Assembly (NCBI GenBank): GCA_024233435.1
Contig: JACKPQ010000001.1
Coordinates: 62,001 to 126,000 of the forward strand
From: Chlamydiales bacterium
GTDB lineage: Bacteria > Chlamydiota > Chlamydiia > Chlamydiales > JACKPQ01
Direction: 5' to 3'
DNA: 64,000 bases
A program made the position numbers and the translations under genes. This document shows positions 36,622 to 46,452 of the stretch, piece after piece. Position 1 is the stretch's first letter. Each line of letters starts with the position of its first letter. The notes under the pieces were generated by a model that worked only from the letters and a program-made list of their open reading frames with translations, searched no databases and was not told the origin of the DNA.

Positions 36622-37580
36622 AAAAATGGATCTGTTTGTTGCTTGGCATAGCTTCTATTTTTATGGGGTGCTCATCGAAGGAGACTTGCTCTAAGTTAAA
36701 AACGTTTATGCAAAATAATGGCAAGCCAAAGGTTCTCTCAACCATTGCCATGATCGATGATTTAGTTCAGCAAATTGGAGGCGAGCATATCGATGCCCTC
36801 TGCCTTGTAACAGGAGAAATTGACCCGCATAGCTATGAACTTGTTAAAGGGGACGGTGAGAAATTTGAGCGGGCAGATGTTGTTTTTGCTAATGGCCTTG
36901 GCCTTGAACATGGCGCGAGTATTCAGTACCAGTTAAAGGAGCATAAAAACTGTGTTGTTTTGGGTGATCATCTCTATCGTCAGTGTCGTCAAGAGCTCCT
37001 TATTATTGACGGACAGCTTGACCCGCATGTTTGGATGGACATGGCTCTTTGGGCTCGCATCGTTGATCCGATCGTGAGTGCGCTTTCTGCAAAAGACCCT
37101 GAGCATGCCAATATTTATCAGGAGAGAGGAGCTAAGCTAAAGGAAACTCTGCTAGAGAACCACAGCGCCATCTATACACAGATGCAAAATGTTCCTGAGG
37201 AGAAGAGATTTTTGGTAACAAGCCATGATGCCTTTAATTATTTTGCTAGGCGCTATTTATCCAATCCTCAAGAGCTTTCTAAGCACGGCTGGAAAAAGCG
37301 TGTGGCAGCACCGCAAGGGCTTGCCCCAGATAGCCAGCTTAGCCCTGTTGATATATTGGAAATCATCTCACACCTTGAGCGCTACCACATCCCTGTTCTT
37401 TTTCCTGAATCGAATGTCAGCTCGGATGCTTTAAAGAAAGTGATCGATGCTTCTGCAAAACGAGGGATGACGGTTAAAATGATTGAAACGCCTCTTTTTG
37501 GCGATGCGATGGAGAGCAGCTACATAGAGATGATGCGTCATAATGCCAATGTGATTGCCAAGAGTTTGCATCATGAATGA
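36618..37580 (+). CDS. ytgA: Metal-binding ABC transporter lipoprotein YtgA
   Basis: 320 residues, cluster A-I (TroA/ZnuA-like) solute-binding protein. Lipobox SIFMGCSS (Cys18). Metal ligands in the expected places: DPHSYEL, LDPHVWMD, TSHDAFNYF and FPESNVSSD. In Chlamydia YtgA (CT067) binds iron, and related proteins bind Mn or Zn. It overlaps mrp by 4 nt and ytgB by 8 nt. Confidence 0.93.
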   Translation: MKKWICLLLGIASIFMGCSSKETCSKLKTFMQNNGKPKVLSTIAMIDDLVQQIGGEHIDALCLVTGEIDPHSYELVKGDGEKFERADVVFANGLGLEHGASIQYQLKEHKNCVVLGDHLYRQCRQELLIIDGQLDPHVWMDMALWARIVDPIVSALSAKDPEHANIYQERGAKLKETLLENHSAIYTQMQNVPEEKRFLVTSHDAFNYFARRYLSNPQELSKHGWKKRVAAPQGLAPDSQLSPVDILEIISHLERYHIPVLFPESNVSSDALKKVIDASAKRGMTVKMIETPLFGDAMESSYIEMMRHNANVIAKSLHHE

Positions 37581-38343
37581 GTCAGCTTTTGAAGCCCATG
37601 ATTTATCAGTTGATTATGGACAGACATCTGTCCTTTGGGATATTTCTTTTCGTATTCCTAGGGGATCGCTTGTCGGTGTCATCGGGCCTAATGGAGCGGG
37701 TAAAAGCACACTTTTAAAAACGGCAATTGGCATGGTCAAGCCTGCCAGTGGGATGGTCCGCTTTAATGGTCGCCCCTTTTCTCAGGTGCGAAAAGCGATT
37801 GCTTATGTGCCGCAACGCACCTCGATTGATTGGGATTTTCCTATCACGGCCCTAGAAGTGGTTTTGATGGGGCGCTATGGAAAACTTGGTTGGCTAAAAT
37901 GGCCGCGTAAAGCCGATCGCGATGCTGCCATGCAAGCGCTTGATACACTCGAGATGCAAGCTTTTGCAGATCGCCAAATCGACCAACTTTCAGGAGGACA
38001 GCAGCAGCGCCTTTTTTTAGCTCGAGCTCTGTTGCAAGATGCAGATGTTTATTTGCTCGATGAGCCTTTTGCTGGGGTTGATATGGCCAGCGAGCGTGCT
38101 ATCATGCAGGTTCTTAAAAAGCTCAAAAAACAAGGTAAGACACTTTTTGTAGTGCATCATGATCTGACCGCTGTTGAAGATTACTTTGATTGGGTAGTCT
38201 TGCTCAACACATCGCTTGTTGCAAGCGGGCCAACCGATGAAGTTTTTACAGCTGAAAATATCGCGCGCACCTATGGGCAAAAAGGCTCTCTTCTTGCCGA
38301 GGCGACCAAACTCTTCAAGCATAAGCATGAAGGGCGTCGATGA
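37573..38343 (+). CDS. ytgB: Metal ABC transporter ATPase YtgB
   Basis: 256 residues from the ATG at 37573. Walker A GPNGAGKST, signature LSGGQQQRLFLARAL, Walker B VYLLDEPFAGVD, switch His VHHDL. Energises YtgC/YtgD. Equivalent to CT068. Confidence 0.95.
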   Translation: MNESAFEAHDLSVDYGQTSVLWDISFRIPRGSLVGVIGPNGAGKSTLLKTAIGMVKPASGMVRFNGRPFSQVRKAIAYVPQRTSIDWDFPITALEVVLMGRYGKLGWLKWPRKADRDAAMQALDTLEMQAFADRQIDQLSGGQQQRLFLARALLQDADVYLLDEPFAGVDMASERAIMQVLKKLKKQGKTLFVVHHDLTAVEDYFDWVVLLNTSLVASGPTDEVFTAENIARTYGQKGSLLAEATKLFKHKHEGRR

Positions 38344-39599
38344 ATTATTTTCTCGATCCCATCTTTCGAGCTCCGATCTTAGGGGCGATTTTGATGTGTT
38401 TGTCTGCATCGCTCATTGGGGTCGTTGCCTACATCCGTCGGCGCTCGCTTGTCAGCGAAACGCTTTCCCATGCAACCTATCCAGGTATTGTGCTCGGAGC
38501 ATGCATTGCAACTTTTGATGTGAGTATGCTTATAGGGGCGTTTGTCAGCGCTTTAGCAGCGCTTTGGCTTGTGCACGCCATGCAAACGCGTTTAAAGCTC
38601 TCATCCGACGCTGTGCTTTGCGCTGTGCTCGTGACATTTTTAGGTCTGGGCGTTTTGATCGCATCCCATTTGCAGTTTTCTGATCCAAAGCTCTACTCGA
38701 AAGTGCAGGTTTTCCTCTTTGGTCAGGCTGCCACATTAAGGGATGTCCACATTTTGATGTATGCAGCCCTTGCAGCTGTCGTGGTTTTGTTTTTAGCACT
38801 TCATTTTCACACCCTCAAGGCAATCAATTTTGATCGCCTATTCTCACAAAGCATTGGCTTGAAGATTAAGTGGATCGATACGCTGACCTTGATTTTGCTT
38901 GCTTTAGCAGTTGTGATCGGTATTCGCAGTGTTGGCGTCGTTCTTATCTCAGGAATGCTTGTGGCCCCTGCTATCGCTGCGCGCAAACTCACGCATAAGC
39001 TTTCTGTTATGCTCATTATTTCAGGGGGCATTGGTATGATTTCAGGGCTTATGGGCACGTGGTTATCGATTGAGATGCGTAGCCTTCATCTGCCCACAGG
39101 GCCGCTGATTGTCACAGTTGCCTCATTCATTTGCATACTCACAATGCTTTTTTCAAAAGAGCAAGGGTTGATTGCAAGGGGAGTGCGCGTTCTCGGTTTT
39201 CGTCGCCAGTGCAAGATCGAAAATGTCTTAAAATCACTTTGGAAGTCGGGCCAGACCGATTTACATTCGCTTTCTGGCCATTTGGGAATGCGCCCTCTGC
39301 TTAGCCGTATGGTTCTTAGCCGGCTCATCCGTCAAGGATGGTGTGAGACGCAGCAAGGAAAATACGCTCTTACAGCAGATGGCAAACGGCGGGCTTCACA
39401 CATCGTACGCTTGCATCGCCTCTGGGAGGTCTACCTTACAAGCCAGCTTGGAATGACAGCCGATAAAGTGCATCGCAGTGCTGAAGAAATGGAGCACATT
39501 CTTTCTCCAGATCTTGAGATTCGACTCATTGAGCTTCTTAAAAACCCTAAAAAAGATCCTCACGCTCAACCCATTCCAAAGAAGGAGCATTTCTCATGA
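38340..39599 (+). CDS. ytgC: Metal ABC permease fused to a DtxR-like repressor (YtgCR)
   Basis: 419 residues. Residues 1-275 are an ABC-3 permease with about eight helices; residues about 285-410 are a DtxR/MntR-like repressor (helix-turn-helix SLSGHLGMRPLLSRMVLSRLIRQGW, then dimer/metal segment RLHRLWEVYLTSQLGMTADKVHRSAEEMEHIL). In C. trachomatis the YtgR part (CT069) is cut from the permease and acts as an iron-dependent repressor. The fusion is kept here. Confidence 0.93.
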   Translation: MNYFLDPIFRAPILGAILMCLSASLIGVVAYIRRRSLVSETLSHATYPGIVLGACIATFDVSMLIGAFVSALAALWLVHAMQTRLKLSSDAVLCAVLVTFLGLGVLIASHLQFSDPKLYSKVQVFLFGQAATLRDVHILMYAALAAVVVLFLALHFHTLKAINFDRLFSQSIGLKIKWIDTLTLILLALAVVIGIRSVGVVLISGMLVAPAIAARKLTHKLSVMLIISGGIGMISGLMGTWLSIEMRSLHLPTGPLIVTVASFICILTMLFSKEQGLIARGVRVLGFRRQCKIENVLKSLWKSGQTDLHSLSGHLGMRPLLSRMVLSRLIRQGWCETQQGKYALTADGKRRASHIVRLHRLWEVYLTSQLGMTADKVHRSAEEMEHILSPDLEIRLIELLKNPKKDPHAQPIPKKEHFS

Positions 39600-40561
39600 T
39601 GAATCCCTATTTTGGACAATCATTCTTTGAATTTTTTGTGACACTCTTCAGGCGGTTGCCTCTACTTTTAATGGGGACTGTCCCTGCTTCCGATGAAGTG
39701 CAAATTGGCGTTTTCATGCTCACAGGCATTGCTACAGCGCTGCTTGGTACGCTTTTAGTCTATCGCAAAATGACGATGCTCGCTAACGCCCTTTCACACA
39801 CAGTGCTCTTTGGAATCGTGATCGCCTTTATTTTGAGCGTAGCGTTTTCATCGCACGCAGAATTAACTTTGGCAAACCTAAGCCTTGGCGTGCTACTCCT
39901 TGCAGCTCTTATTACAGCTATCCTTACAAACCTGTGCACACATTGGTTAACGCGCTCGATGCGACTGCATGCGGACGCAAGCATTGGTCTGGTTTTCAAT
40001 ACATTCTTTGCTCTTGGAGTGATTCTTGTTACCGCACTCACGCGCAATACCCATTTGGGCATTGAGGCGATTATGGGAAATGCAGATGCGCTGCATATGC
40101 ACGATTTTAAGCTCATGGGCTCAATTTGCTTGATTACCGTGGCAGCAATTGCCCTTTTTTTCAAAGAGTGGCAGATTACAACCTTTGATGCAGGTCTAGC
40201 TCACGGCTTGGGATTTCGTCCAGCGTGGATGGGTTACGGGTTGATGGTGCTCTGCGCCTTGACAACCATTGGGGCTTTTCGCGCCGTCGGTGTTTTTCTA
40301 GTGCTAGGCTTTTTAATCTTTCCAACACTCATCGCCCGCCGTTTTTGCAATCGTTTGCTTCCACTCATGGGACTGGCTGTTGCCATTAGCTGCCTCCTTT
40401 CGATCTTTTCTGTAGCGCTCTCCCGACACATGCTTTCGGTATGCAATATGCCCCTTTCGACATCGGGCATCGCCATTGTGCTTTTAGCTGGCACCTATGG
40501 ATTGTCCTTGGGCATAAAAAAACCCTCCTCGCAAGCGAGAAGGGTTTTTGCAAGTCAGTAA
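39596..40561 (+). CDS. ytgD: Metal ABC transporter permease YtgD
   Basis: 321 residues, ABC-3 permease family, about nine helices, with the cytoplasmic coupling region around YRKMTMLANALSHTVLFG. Paralogous to the N-terminal part of YtgC; the two pair as the channel. Equivalent to CT070. The last 15 or so codons form an intrinsic terminator, so the C-terminus (KKPSSQARRVFASQ) is written in hairpin sequence. Confidence 0.93.
   Translation: MMNPYFGQSFFEFFVTLFRRLPLLLMGTVPASDEVQIGVFMLTGIATALLGTLLVYRKMTMLANALSHTVLFGIVIAFILSVAFSSHAELTLANLSLGVLLLAALITAILTNLCTHWLTRSMRLHADASIGLVFNTFFALGVILVTALTRNTHLGIEAIMGNADALHMHDFKLMGSICLITVAAIALFFKEWQITTFDAGLAHGLGFRPAWMGYGLMVLCALTTIGAFRAVGVFLVLGFLIFPTLIARRFCNRLLPLMGLAVAISCLLSIFSVALSRHMLSVCNMPLSTSGIAIVLLAGTYGLSLGIKKPSSQARRVFASQ
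40516..40549. terminator. Bidirectional terminator inside the ytgD 3' end
   Basis: AAAACCCT-CTCG / CGAG-AGGGTTTT with a 4-nt loop and one mismatch, A and T runs on either side. It serves ytgD and the convergent small gene, and lies before the ytgD stop codon. Confidence 0.8.
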
Positions 40562-40572
40562 AGCTTTTTAGC

Positions 40573-40935
40573 TTAGCCTCTGATTTGGTTAAAGGCAAAT
40601 CGACCCAAGAAGACAGCACCCCCAAGTGCTACAGTAGAGAAAAGAGATTGAGCTGCAGTTTTAGACCAGCAGATTTTTGATTCCAACACTGGTTTTTCTT
40701 CACCTTGTGTCACCTGTTTTTCTTCACCTTCTTTGGGAGCTATTACATCGTGCTTTACGACAAACTGGTTTACTACCCAGTTTTTGGCATTGTCAAAACT
40801 AGCTGTAAGGCTAATATCTTTCAATTGGTTATATGCGACGAGCAATACCTTGGCTACTAGCGTAGTAAGGCAAATAGCTTCGATAACTTTGATAGGTTGT
40901 GCTTTCACAGCACCTGTTAATGCACCTACGTTCAT
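40573..40935 (-). CDS. Small two-helix membrane protein
   Basis: 120 residues with a hydrophobic stretch at about 17-35 and another near 93-113, separated by a polar loop (KHDVIAPKEGEEKQVTQGEEKPV). GGAGG stands 7 nt before the ATG, a strong signal. Convergent with ytgD. No family recognised. Confidence 0.65.
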   Translation of the reverse strand: MNVGALTGAVKAQPIKVIEAICLTTLVAKVLLVAYNQLKDISLTASFDNAKNWVVNQFVVKHDVIAPKEGEEKQVTQGEEKPVLESKICWSKTAAQSLFSTVALGGAVFLGRFAFNQIRG

Positions 40936-41065
40936 TAGGATTCCTCCAATATTTTGGTTGCGGTTATTTGATATGCAGTCTCCAGCATCTCAAAATAGAG
41001 TTTTTCAATCAACAGAAAAAAATCAATGCGTAGCCATTTTTACACATATCCCTTATAATGAAGGG

Positions 41066-42190
41066 ATGAAAAAGATTTGTATTCTAGGCTCAACTGGCTC
41101 TATTGGCACACAAACCCTTGATGTGGCCTCACATCTCAAAGATCAAATCGAAGTTTTTGGCTTAGCCAACCATAGGGGCGGTCCGTTATTTGAAAAACAA
41201 ATTCACCAACATCGCCCCAAAATTGTTGCTGTAAGCGATGAGAAAGCTGCCTTGGAATTGCGGAAAGCGTTTCCAAATCTTGAGGTGTGGGCTGGAAATG
41301 AAGGGCTTTGCGCTCTAGCTGTTCATGAAAAAGTTGACACTGTTGTTGCAGCGATTGGCGGTATGGCAGCACTTGACCCTGTATGGGCAGCAGCTAAAGC
41401 TCAGAAAACCATCGCACTTGCTAACAAAGAAGTGCTCGTTTCTGCAGGAGATCTCATATTAAAGACGGGCGCAACAATTATCCCCGTTGATAGTGAACAT
41501 AGCGCTTTATTTCAGTGTTTAAAAACCGGGGAGCCTGCTGAAGTGAGGCGATTGATCTTAACAGCTTCTGGTGGACCGTTTAAAAAGCATAGCTTGCAAG
41601 CCCTAAAGAATATCACGGCGGCCGATGCTCTTGCTCACCCAACTTGGAATATGGGCGCAAAAATCACCATTGATTCATCAACACTCATGAATAAAGGATT
41701 AGAGGTGATCGAAGCCCATGTGCTTTTCGGCATTCCCTTTGATCAGATCGAGGTGGTCATTCACCCGCAAAGCATTGTGCACAGTCTTGTTGAGTGGTGT
41801 GATGGCTCCATGATAGCGCAACTCTCAGAGCCAAGCATGCACCTGCCTATTCAGTACGCATTGACTTATCCAAAACGTCTTCGGGGAATGAAGCCTTGTT
41901 TTGATTTCACCAAATACTCTAAACTGGAGTTTGGTGCGCCGGACTATGAGCGTTTTGTCTGCTTGAAGCTCGCCTTTGAAGCTGGCCGTACAGGCAGATC
42001 AGCGCCGTGCTTTATGAATGGGGCCAACGAGGTGCTTGTCCATCGCTTTTTACAAGGAGCCATTAGTTGGAATTCCATTGGAGAGAAGTTGTTACAGCTC
42101 ATGGAAAGCCATCAGGTGATAGACACCCCAGATTTAGAAACTGTCAAAGGCGTCGATAAAACAGCGCGCGCTTTAGCTAAGGAAATATAA
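41066..42190 (+). CDS. dxr: 1-deoxy-D-xylulose 5-phosphate reductoisomerase
   Basis: 374 residues from the ATG at 41066 (MKKICILGSTGSIGTQTLDV), with AAGGG just upstream; the frame is open further 5' but without homology. NADPH site GSTGSIG, metal/substrate site PVDSEHSALFQ, and ITIDSSTLMNKGLEVIEAH. Second step of the MEP isoprenoid pathway. One base before rseP, as in CT071-CT072. Confidence 0.96.
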   Translation: MKKICILGSTGSIGTQTLDVASHLKDQIEVFGLANHRGGPLFEKQIHQHRPKIVAVSDEKAALELRKAFPNLEVWAGNEGLCALAVHEKVDTVVAAIGGMAALDPVWAAAKAQKTIALANKEVLVSAGDLILKTGATIIPVDSEHSALFQCLKTGEPAEVRRLILTASGGPFKKHSLQALKNITAADALAHPTWNMGAKITIDSSTLMNKGLEVIEAHVLFGIPFDQIEVVIHPQSIVHSLVEWCDGSMIAQLSEPSMHLPIQYALTYPKRLRGMKPCFDFTKYSKLEFGAPDYERFVCLKLAFEAGRTGRSAPCFMNGANEVLVHRFLQGAISWNSIGEKLLQLMESHQVIDTPDLETVKGVDKTARALAKEI

Positions 42191-42191
42191 C

Positions 42192-44117
42192 ATGCCATTT
42201 TACCATCTGCTTTACTTTATTCTGGCCATCTTAGGGTTGGGGTTGCTCATCTTTATTCACGAGTTAGGGCATTACCTTGTCGCCAAAAAATGCGGGATGC
42301 GCATCCAGGTTTTCAGTATCGGTTTTGGAAAGCCTTTCTATAGCTGGAAACGTGGGGGAGTCAAATGGCAGCTTTGCTACTTTTTACTTGGTGGCTATGT
42401 CAAAATTGCTGGCATGCAAAAAGAGAACAACATTCCACCTCATAAAGTAAAGGATGGATTCTACGGTAAAAAACCTTCAGCTCGCATTGCCGTTGCCTTT
42501 GCAGGGCCCCTTGTTAATATCGCCTTTGCATTTGTTTTATTCTCAATTATTTTTCTCATTGGCGGACGCATTAAGCCCTTTAGAGATCACACTCAAATCA
42601 TCGGCCAGCTTGACCCTAGCTCAGAGCTTTATGAAAAGGGCATTCGGGCAGGGGACCAGATTACAAGTTTTGATGGCAAGCCATACAGTGGTGTCAAAGA
42701 TATGCAGTACATGATACTCGAATCGCCTTCCACACCCATCAATGTGCGCGGTGATCAAATTGACTACTTAAAAAATGAGCGAAAGCCCTTCGACTATAAC
42801 GTCACACCCTATATGGATCCCCGTTTTTTTGATCGCGATATCAACACCATTGGCATTTTAGCTCCAGCCTCTTTTCTCATTTACAACGCAGACAAAGTCC
42901 CGATTCCTAAAGATGCCCCTATGTTTACCTCTGGGATCCAGTCAGGCGATCGCATCATCTGGACAAATGGCCAGCTCATGTTCTCTCACTCTCAGTTCGT
43001 TCATGTGATTAATGAGGCAAGTGCAACACTTTCCATTCAGCGTGGCACTCACTATCAGCTCGTCCGTATTCCACTCGTGACGATTCGTCAGCTGCGTGCC
43101 TCCAGTAGCTTTAAAGGCGAGCTAAACGATTGGCACTATGGCGCTCAAATAAAATCAAAGCTCAGCGACGCTTCTTTTATTCCTTATGAAGTAGGATCAA
43201 ATGCAATCGTTGAAAAAAGCACGCCCTATATCGATGACAATTCAACAGAGCAGCCCATGTGGTTAGGGGAAAATACATTGCAGCCTGGCGATCGAATTCT
43301 AGCAGTTAACGGCACACCGATTAGCTCTGGTATTCAGCTCTTGGTAGAGCTGCAAAAGCGTCAAGCGCAGGTAATTGTGCAGCGCGGTGACTCACTCGAA
43401 GCCATTAACTGGAAGTTAGCAGACCAAGAATTTGAAAAATCATTTGCTGCTAAAGATCTAGATCAAATGCTACAAGTCCTAGCTCGTGGCCAGCGCGTTG
43501 AATCTGTGGGAAATCTTCACCTCTTAAATCCCGTTCAGCCTGTTCCCCGCAAGGATTTCCCTGTATCAGAGTTCCAGAAAAAGAAAATGGCACACGATGC
43601 AAAGCTTGAAGAAGAGCAAATTGCCCAAATAGATGATGAGCAAGAAAAAGAGCAAGCCATGCGCCTTCACTTGGCTTACACCAATCGTCTGATGGTGGGA
43701 GTGCCTCTGCTTGATCACGCCGTTATTTACAACCCAGCCCCATGGACACTCTTTAGCGATACTCTATCAGACATTGGACGCACACTCATCGGCCTTTTCA
43801 GTGGCTCTCTTAGTCCCAAGTGGGTCTCAGGGCCCGTTGGCATTGTCCAGATGCTGCATCGCAGCTGGGGCCTAGGGCTCGGAGAAGCCCTCTTCTGGCT
43901 AGCTGTGATCAGCCTTAACCTTGGCATACTGAACCTGCTTCCCATACCACCCTTTGATGGAGGACACATTGTCTTTTCAGCCATCGAGGCGAGCACAGGC
44001 AAGCGCATCAGCCAAAAAACAATGGACCGCATTGCCATTGCCTTCCTCATCTTGATCGCAGGCTTTGCCCTTTACATCACCTTCCACGACGTCCTCCGCC
44101 TTGTAGGATTGGCTTGA
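42192..44117 (+). CDS. rseP: Site-2 intramembrane zinc protease RseP
   Basis: 641 residues. Active-site HELGH at 23-27, second metal ligand in NLLPIPPFDGGH near the C-terminus, PDZ-like segments between (GQLDPSSELYEKGIRAGDQI and ENTLQPGDRILAVNGTPI). Longer than the 450-residue E. coli enzyme, as chlamydial homologues are, because the central periplasmic part is expanded, including a charged stretch near 470-495. Cleaves membrane-anchored regulators. Confidence 0.95.
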   Translation: MPFYHLLYFILAILGLGLLIFIHELGHYLVAKKCGMRIQVFSIGFGKPFYSWKRGGVKWQLCYFLLGGYVKIAGMQKENNIPPHKVKDGFYGKKPSARIAVAFAGPLVNIAFAFVLFSIIFLIGGRIKPFRDHTQIIGQLDPSSELYEKGIRAGDQITSFDGKPYSGVKDMQYMILESPSTPINVRGDQIDYLKNERKPFDYNVTPYMDPRFFDRDINTIGILAPASFLIYNADKVPIPKDAPMFTSGIQSGDRIIWTNGQLMFSHSQFVHVINEASATLSIQRGTHYQLVRIPLVTIRQLRASSSFKGELNDWHYGAQIKSKLSDASFIPYEVGSNAIVEKSTPYIDDNSTEQPMWLGENTLQPGDRILAVNGTPISSGIQLLVELQKRQAQVIVQRGDSLEAINWKLADQEFEKSFAAKDLDQMLQVLARGQRVESVGNLHLLNPVQPVPRKDFPVSEFQKKKMAHDAKLEEEQIAQIDDEQEKEQAMRLHLAYTNRLMVGVPLLDHAVIYNPAPWTLFSDTLSDIGRTLIGLFSGSLSPKWVSGPVGIVQMLHRSWGLGLGEALFWLAVISLNLGILNLLPIPPFDGGHIVFSAIEASTGKRISQKTMDRIAIAFLILIAGFALYITFHDVLRLVGLA

Positions 44118-44153
44118 GTCCATTTTGTGGGAAGGTTGGTTGAAAAATTACGA

Positions 44154-44810
44154 TTAGCCTTGGCCCAATTCGTCGCTAATGAAGTATGTATCTTCCAGAA
44201 CTTCTGAATCCTCTCCATCACTATTATATGGATCAAACAAGTCAGTGCCTTGCAGCGATGTATTTTGTGAAGATGCGTTTGATCTGGTGCCATCATCTGT
44301 TGCATCTTCTGGTTCAGTACTCTCATCGAAGCTTGTGTTAAAAGGGTCATTAGATTCAGGACTCAATGTAAATTTTACTTTTGGGGATTCCTCTATATTG
44401 TTTTGAGAAGCAGGAATAGGTTGTTCAGTAAGTGGGCTTAATTCAAGACTCAATGGAGGTTTTATTTCTGGGGATTCCTCTACAGTTTTGTCGCTTGTTG
44501 ACAAATCGCCTTGAGCGCTAGCCAATTTAGTTAATGGAAGTCCCCCTCCTTGGCTTGTAGAGGGCGATGTTGTAGGCGATAAAGAGATGTCTGTGTCTGT
44601 CTTTACTGTTGCTGAATTTATGGTTTGACTCTTTGGCGATTTCGAAAGAAAATTTAGAAATGAGTATGTTATAACGTAAGTAGTAATTGCTACAAAAATA
44701 GTGCCTTTTGTATCGACATATCCCTCATGGTTAGCGCCGCCAGCTACAGCAAAAGCTGTTGAAGCAGCCACAGCATGTTTTCCACATTCGATCAAGGTGG
44801 TATTACTCAT
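44154..44810 (-). CDS. Ser/Pro/Asp-rich protein with N-terminal membrane segment
   Basis: 218 residues. A weakly hydrophobic N-terminal third (about 12-55, TIFVAITTYVITYSFLNFL) and then about 150 residues of low-complexity Ser/Thr/Pro/Glu/Asp sequence with no predicted fold. Two imperfect repeats: EESPEIKPPLSLELSPLTEQP and EESPKVKFTLSPESNDP. The acidic end reads DPYNSDGEDSEVLEDTYF. This resembles secreted or host-exposed tails; function unknown. Divergent from the LRR-like protein. Confidence 0.6.
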   Translation of the reverse strand: MSNTTLIECGKHAVAASTAFAVAGGANHEGYVDTKGTIFVAITTYVITYSFLNFLSKSPKSQTINSATVKTDTDISLSPTTSPSTSQGGGLPLTKLASAQGDLSTSDKTVEESPEIKPPLSLELSPLTEQPIPASQNNIEESPKVKFTLSPESNDPFNTSFDESTEPEDATDDGTRSNASSQNTSLQGTDLFDPYNSDGEDSEVLEDTYFISDELGQG

Positions 44811-44971
44811 TTATTTCTCTTGGTTGATTGGTTTTTGCATTGAATTTATACAATTAGAACTTTTCATGCAAAGATAAAAGCAAATTGATCGCTTTATGAA
44901 TTTTGCTTTTTTAAAATGTGGAACTATCTTAGAATGCTTTTCAAAACTCAAGCACAAAGAGGATTAAATTT

Positions 44972-46357
44972 ATGGAAGCTGCAACTTATGCGCAAAAGTC
45001 ATTAGAGTACATTCAAAAATCAGTGGATTGGGCTTTTCCAGAAAGCCGTAATATTGCGTCGTGGGCAAAATCTCGAATTTCTGAGAACTCAAACCACCAT
45101 GTTCATGATGGTTTAGCTATTACGTTTACAAAAGGCATTAAGGCAAGGATCATTGCGGTTGCAATGCCTTTTTTTGCTGTGATGGGAACTTTGCAAAGCG
45201 TAGGGGTCTTGCTTGCGAATTGTTCATTAGTGATATTGGGAGCGGAGCATCGCCCATTGGGCAGGAGTGTTGTGGAGACAACCAAACTCATATTTGCAGC
45301 CGTATTCTCAATAGTCCTTTGGGTGCCAAGCTTGTTTGTTCCAAGTATTTATAGAAGGCCTGTACAGGTGTTCACGGAGAATGTTACAAAAGCTTCTACA
45401 ATTTGTATCAAACTAAAAAATGAACCTGATTACAGACAAAATATTAGTGATGTTAATGGGTTTATCAATCAGGACGGTACTAAAACCTTAGTTTGCCGTT
45501 TAAGCACTGTTGAAAGCCGTAAAGACATAGAGGAAAAACTGAAGAGCGGGGACTCATTTGGTTTGCATTGTTTACAATTAGAGGGTTTAGGTGCTCTAGC
45601 ACTAGTGTCTCAAATGCCAGGCGAATCTCAACTGAAAAAGATTCGAACGTTGGCGCTGAGAAACGATATATTATCACGCAAAGATTTGGAGATCCTGATA
45701 CAGAACCATCCTCATATTAAATGCTTGGATTTGCGTGGATGCGTGATATCAGAGGATTTGAGAAAGGTTTCTGAAAATTGTATTATTATTACCGATCAAA
45801 GTAATAATATTCAAGATAAATTTAATGCACTATGTATAGCTTATCTCAATGCTTGCAGTGAAGGAATAACGAGTTCAAATAAAGGTAAGGGTCTGAGATC
45901 AAAAGCTATTGAAGATAATCCTGCAGCGCACTTTATAAATACGATTGTTATTCCTGATGGAACGGATTTGTCCCTACTAGGCAAGGCTGGTAATGAGAAA
46001 AATATTAATCGGTTTCCTGGACAGTTGAAGAGATGTTTTCCATTTCTGAAGTCTATCAGTATCACTAATAATCAAAGTCTAACTTTAGAAGGTTTAAGAC
46101 AATTTGAAGTGGGCTTTGAGGAGATGATTTTAGATGGTTGCCGGAACTTATGCAACAAAAGCGACAGAAGAGATTTCGATAGTTTTGTTTCACATATTAC
46201 TGTTCTGGCTTCTTCTGGATTGCGAAAGCTCGCCATTCGTAAAATGGAAGACCTTACTGAGAAGTATCGCGGGGCTATTAAGTTGATCCGTGACAGGTTC
46301 AAAAAACAAGGTGTCAACATTGTGATTTTGTGGCGAATGCCGAATGGGAATTCATAG
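44972..46357 (+). CDS. Membrane protein with LRR-like C-terminal domain
   Basis: 461 residues. Two hydrophobic segments (about 58-88 and 103-123) in the N-terminal 130 residues, then a region with leucine-rich-repeat features: FGLHCLQLEGLGALALV, IRTLALRNDIL, IKCLDLRGCVIS, LKSISITNNQSLTLEGL and FEEMILDGCRNL, spaced irregularly. Likely presents a binding surface on a membrane. AGAGG precedes the ATG. Could be an inclusion or host-interaction protein; no close family named. Confidence 0.65.
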   Translation: MEAATYAQKSLEYIQKSVDWAFPESRNIASWAKSRISENSNHHVHDGLAITFTKGIKARIIAVAMPFFAVMGTLQSVGVLLANCSLVILGAEHRPLGRSVVETTKLIFAAVFSIVLWVPSLFVPSIYRRPVQVFTENVTKASTICIKLKNEPDYRQNISDVNGFINQDGTKTLVCRLSTVESRKDIEEKLKSGDSFGLHCLQLEGLGALALVSQMPGESQLKKIRTLALRNDILSRKDLEILIQNHPHIKCLDLRGCVISEDLRKVSENCIIITDQSNNIQDKFNALCIAYLNACSEGITSSNKGKGLRSKAIEDNPAAHFINTIVIPDGTDLSLLGKAGNEKNINRFPGQLKRCFPFLKSISITNNQSLTLEGLRQFEVGFEEMILDGCRNLCNKSDRRDFDSFVSHITVLASSGLRKLAIRKMEDLTEKYRGAIKLIRDRFKKQGVNIVILWRMPNGNS

Positions 46358-46410
46358 TTTCAGCTGTGCCAAGTTGTTGCTATAAGTTGATCTTAACATA
46401 TTGCATGCAT

Positions 46411-46445
46411 AAAAAAAGCCGCTCTAGAACCTAGAGCGGCTTTTT
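46411..46445. terminator. Bidirectional terminator between the LRR-like gene and dnaK
   Basis: AGCCGCTCTAG / CTAGAGCGGCT, an 11-bp perfect stem with a 3-nt loop, flanked by A and T runs. Ends the hrcA-grpE-dnaK operon and the convergent gene. Confidence 0.9.
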
Positions 46446-46452
46446 AGGCTTG

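Noticed and set aside
40733..41065. Upstream extension of the dxr frame
   Set aside because: Open frame only; MKKICILGSTGSIG at 41066 is the family start with a ribosome site, and the extension overlaps the small membrane gene on the other strand.
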